From NCBI RefSeq assembly GCF_004354045.1, contig NZ_SMRT01000010.1, forward strand, positions 200,939 through 264,938: DNA of 64,000 bases, read 5' to 3'. Positions 63,382 through 64,000 of this stretch are shown piece after piece. Under the pieces are notes generated by a model. The model was not told the DNA's origin and searched no databases. It saw nothing but the letters and a program-made list of their open reading frames with translations. Position 1 is the first letter of the stretch. Every line of letters starts with the position of its first letter. The translations under genes and the position numbers were made by a program. The stretch is from Paenibacillus piri (lineage in GTDB: Bacteria; Bacillota; Bacilli; Paenibacillales; NBRC-103111).

Positions 63382-63498
63382 GCTTGGCGACGTCCTACTC
63401 TCCCAAGACCCTGCGGTCTAAGTACCATTGGCGCTGGAGGGCTTAACGGTCGTGTTCGAGATGGGAACGCGTGGTTCCCCTCCGCCATCATCACCAAA
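63382..63498 (-). rRNA. rrf: 5S ribosomal RNA
   Basis: The complement starts TTTGGTGATGATGGCGGAGG, includes the conserved CCCATCTCGAACACG and GCGCCAATGGTACTT, and ends GAGTAGGACGTCGCCAAGC. The length of about 117 fits Bacillales 5S. End positions are accurate to a few bases. Confidence 0.95.
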
Positions 63499-63741
63499 CG
63501 TGGTTTAAGTTTGATGTTCCCGCCAAGGAACATCCGTTCTTCATGCCAATTGCTCTCGGGGCTCCCCGCAAAGTAATCGGCATTATCATCGGAGCTTCCC
63601 TTCACTTTGTGGGGTGAAGTTCTTGCACCTTGAAAACTGGATCCGAAACCGGCAAGCATCGTTCGTTCTTCTTTTCTTAGAGGCCCCGTGAAAGGAATCG
63701 AACTGCGCTACAGCGCCTTTCGTCCCTTTCTTGGGTAGTTA

Positions 63742-64000
<259 letters not shown>

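Noticed and set aside
63330..63659. 109-codon minus-strand frame and a 72-codon plus-strand frame over 5S
   Set aside because: They cover the 5S rRNA gene and its spacer; not protein-coding.
63499..63741. tRNA gene in the 23S-5S spacer
   Set aside because: No cloverleaf or TTCGA/TTCAA arm was seen; the spacer is an ordinary rRNA linker.

Overview
The window looks like the chromosome of a Paenibacillus-type spore-forming Firmicute. It has moderately high GC, strong AGGAGG-type ribosome binding sites, frequent GTG/TTG starts, a sigB-type partner-switching module, a guanine-class riboswitch ahead of a full purine operon, many extracytoplasmic sugar-binding ABC importers with AraC and RpiR regulators, and an rRNA operon at the right edge (5S and the 3' end of 23S, minus strand). 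Genus is inferred from gene content and style only.

Region by region. 1-12.1 kb: a minus-strand stress-signalling block. It runs from a receiver-PP2C phosphatase (RsbY-like) through a 1249-residue hybrid kinase (RsbK-like), a CheR-type methyltransferase (RsbM-like), a receiver-kinase hybrid, an alpha/beta hydrolase, a FapA/DUF342 protein, a secreted unknown and a DUF948 protein to rsbV and the first codons of rsbW. A good sigma-B-type promoter lies just ahead of rsbV. 12.3-13.0 kb: two small stress/membrane proteins. 13.2-16.0 kb: galactonate dehydratase, its FadR-type regulator and an SDR oxidoreductase. 16.4-18.5 kb: a two-component system. 18.7-26 kb: housekeeping and accessory singletons (NlpC/P60 hydrolase, DUF3048 lipoprotein, DUF2905, sugar isomerase, DODA dioxygenase, MFS transporter, thioredoxin, IDEAL protein, Rrf2 regulator, a 44-residue membrane peptide).

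26.3-40.8 kb: the purine operon, in transcription order purE-K-B-C-S-Q-L-F-M-N, stand-alone AICAR transformylase, stand-alone IMP cyclohydrolase, purD. A sigma-A promoter and a guanine-class aptamer precede it. The usual bifunctional purH is replaced by two separate genes, and a palindrome-ended 166-bp element sits between purC and purS.

41.7-52.3 kb: sugar-acquisition genes with signs of decay: a GH95 remnant joined to a broken solute-binding protein, a fuconolactonase-like hydrolase, and a sugar ABC importer bracketed by two paralogous ADP-ribosylglycohydrolase-fold proteins (one frameshifted), with a divergent AraC regulator. 52.6-63.1 kb: amino-sugar metabolism: RpiR regulator, nagB, nagA, then on the opposite strand an apparent MurNAc recycling operon (RpiR/MurR, serine hydrolase, ABC importer, sugar kinase, murQ). 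Both RpiR genes carry similar palindromic operator candidates. The two sets should join, since MurQ makes GlcNAc-6-P, the substrate of NagA and then NagB. A possible 5' remnant of a group II intron lies between this operon and the 5S rRNA terminator.
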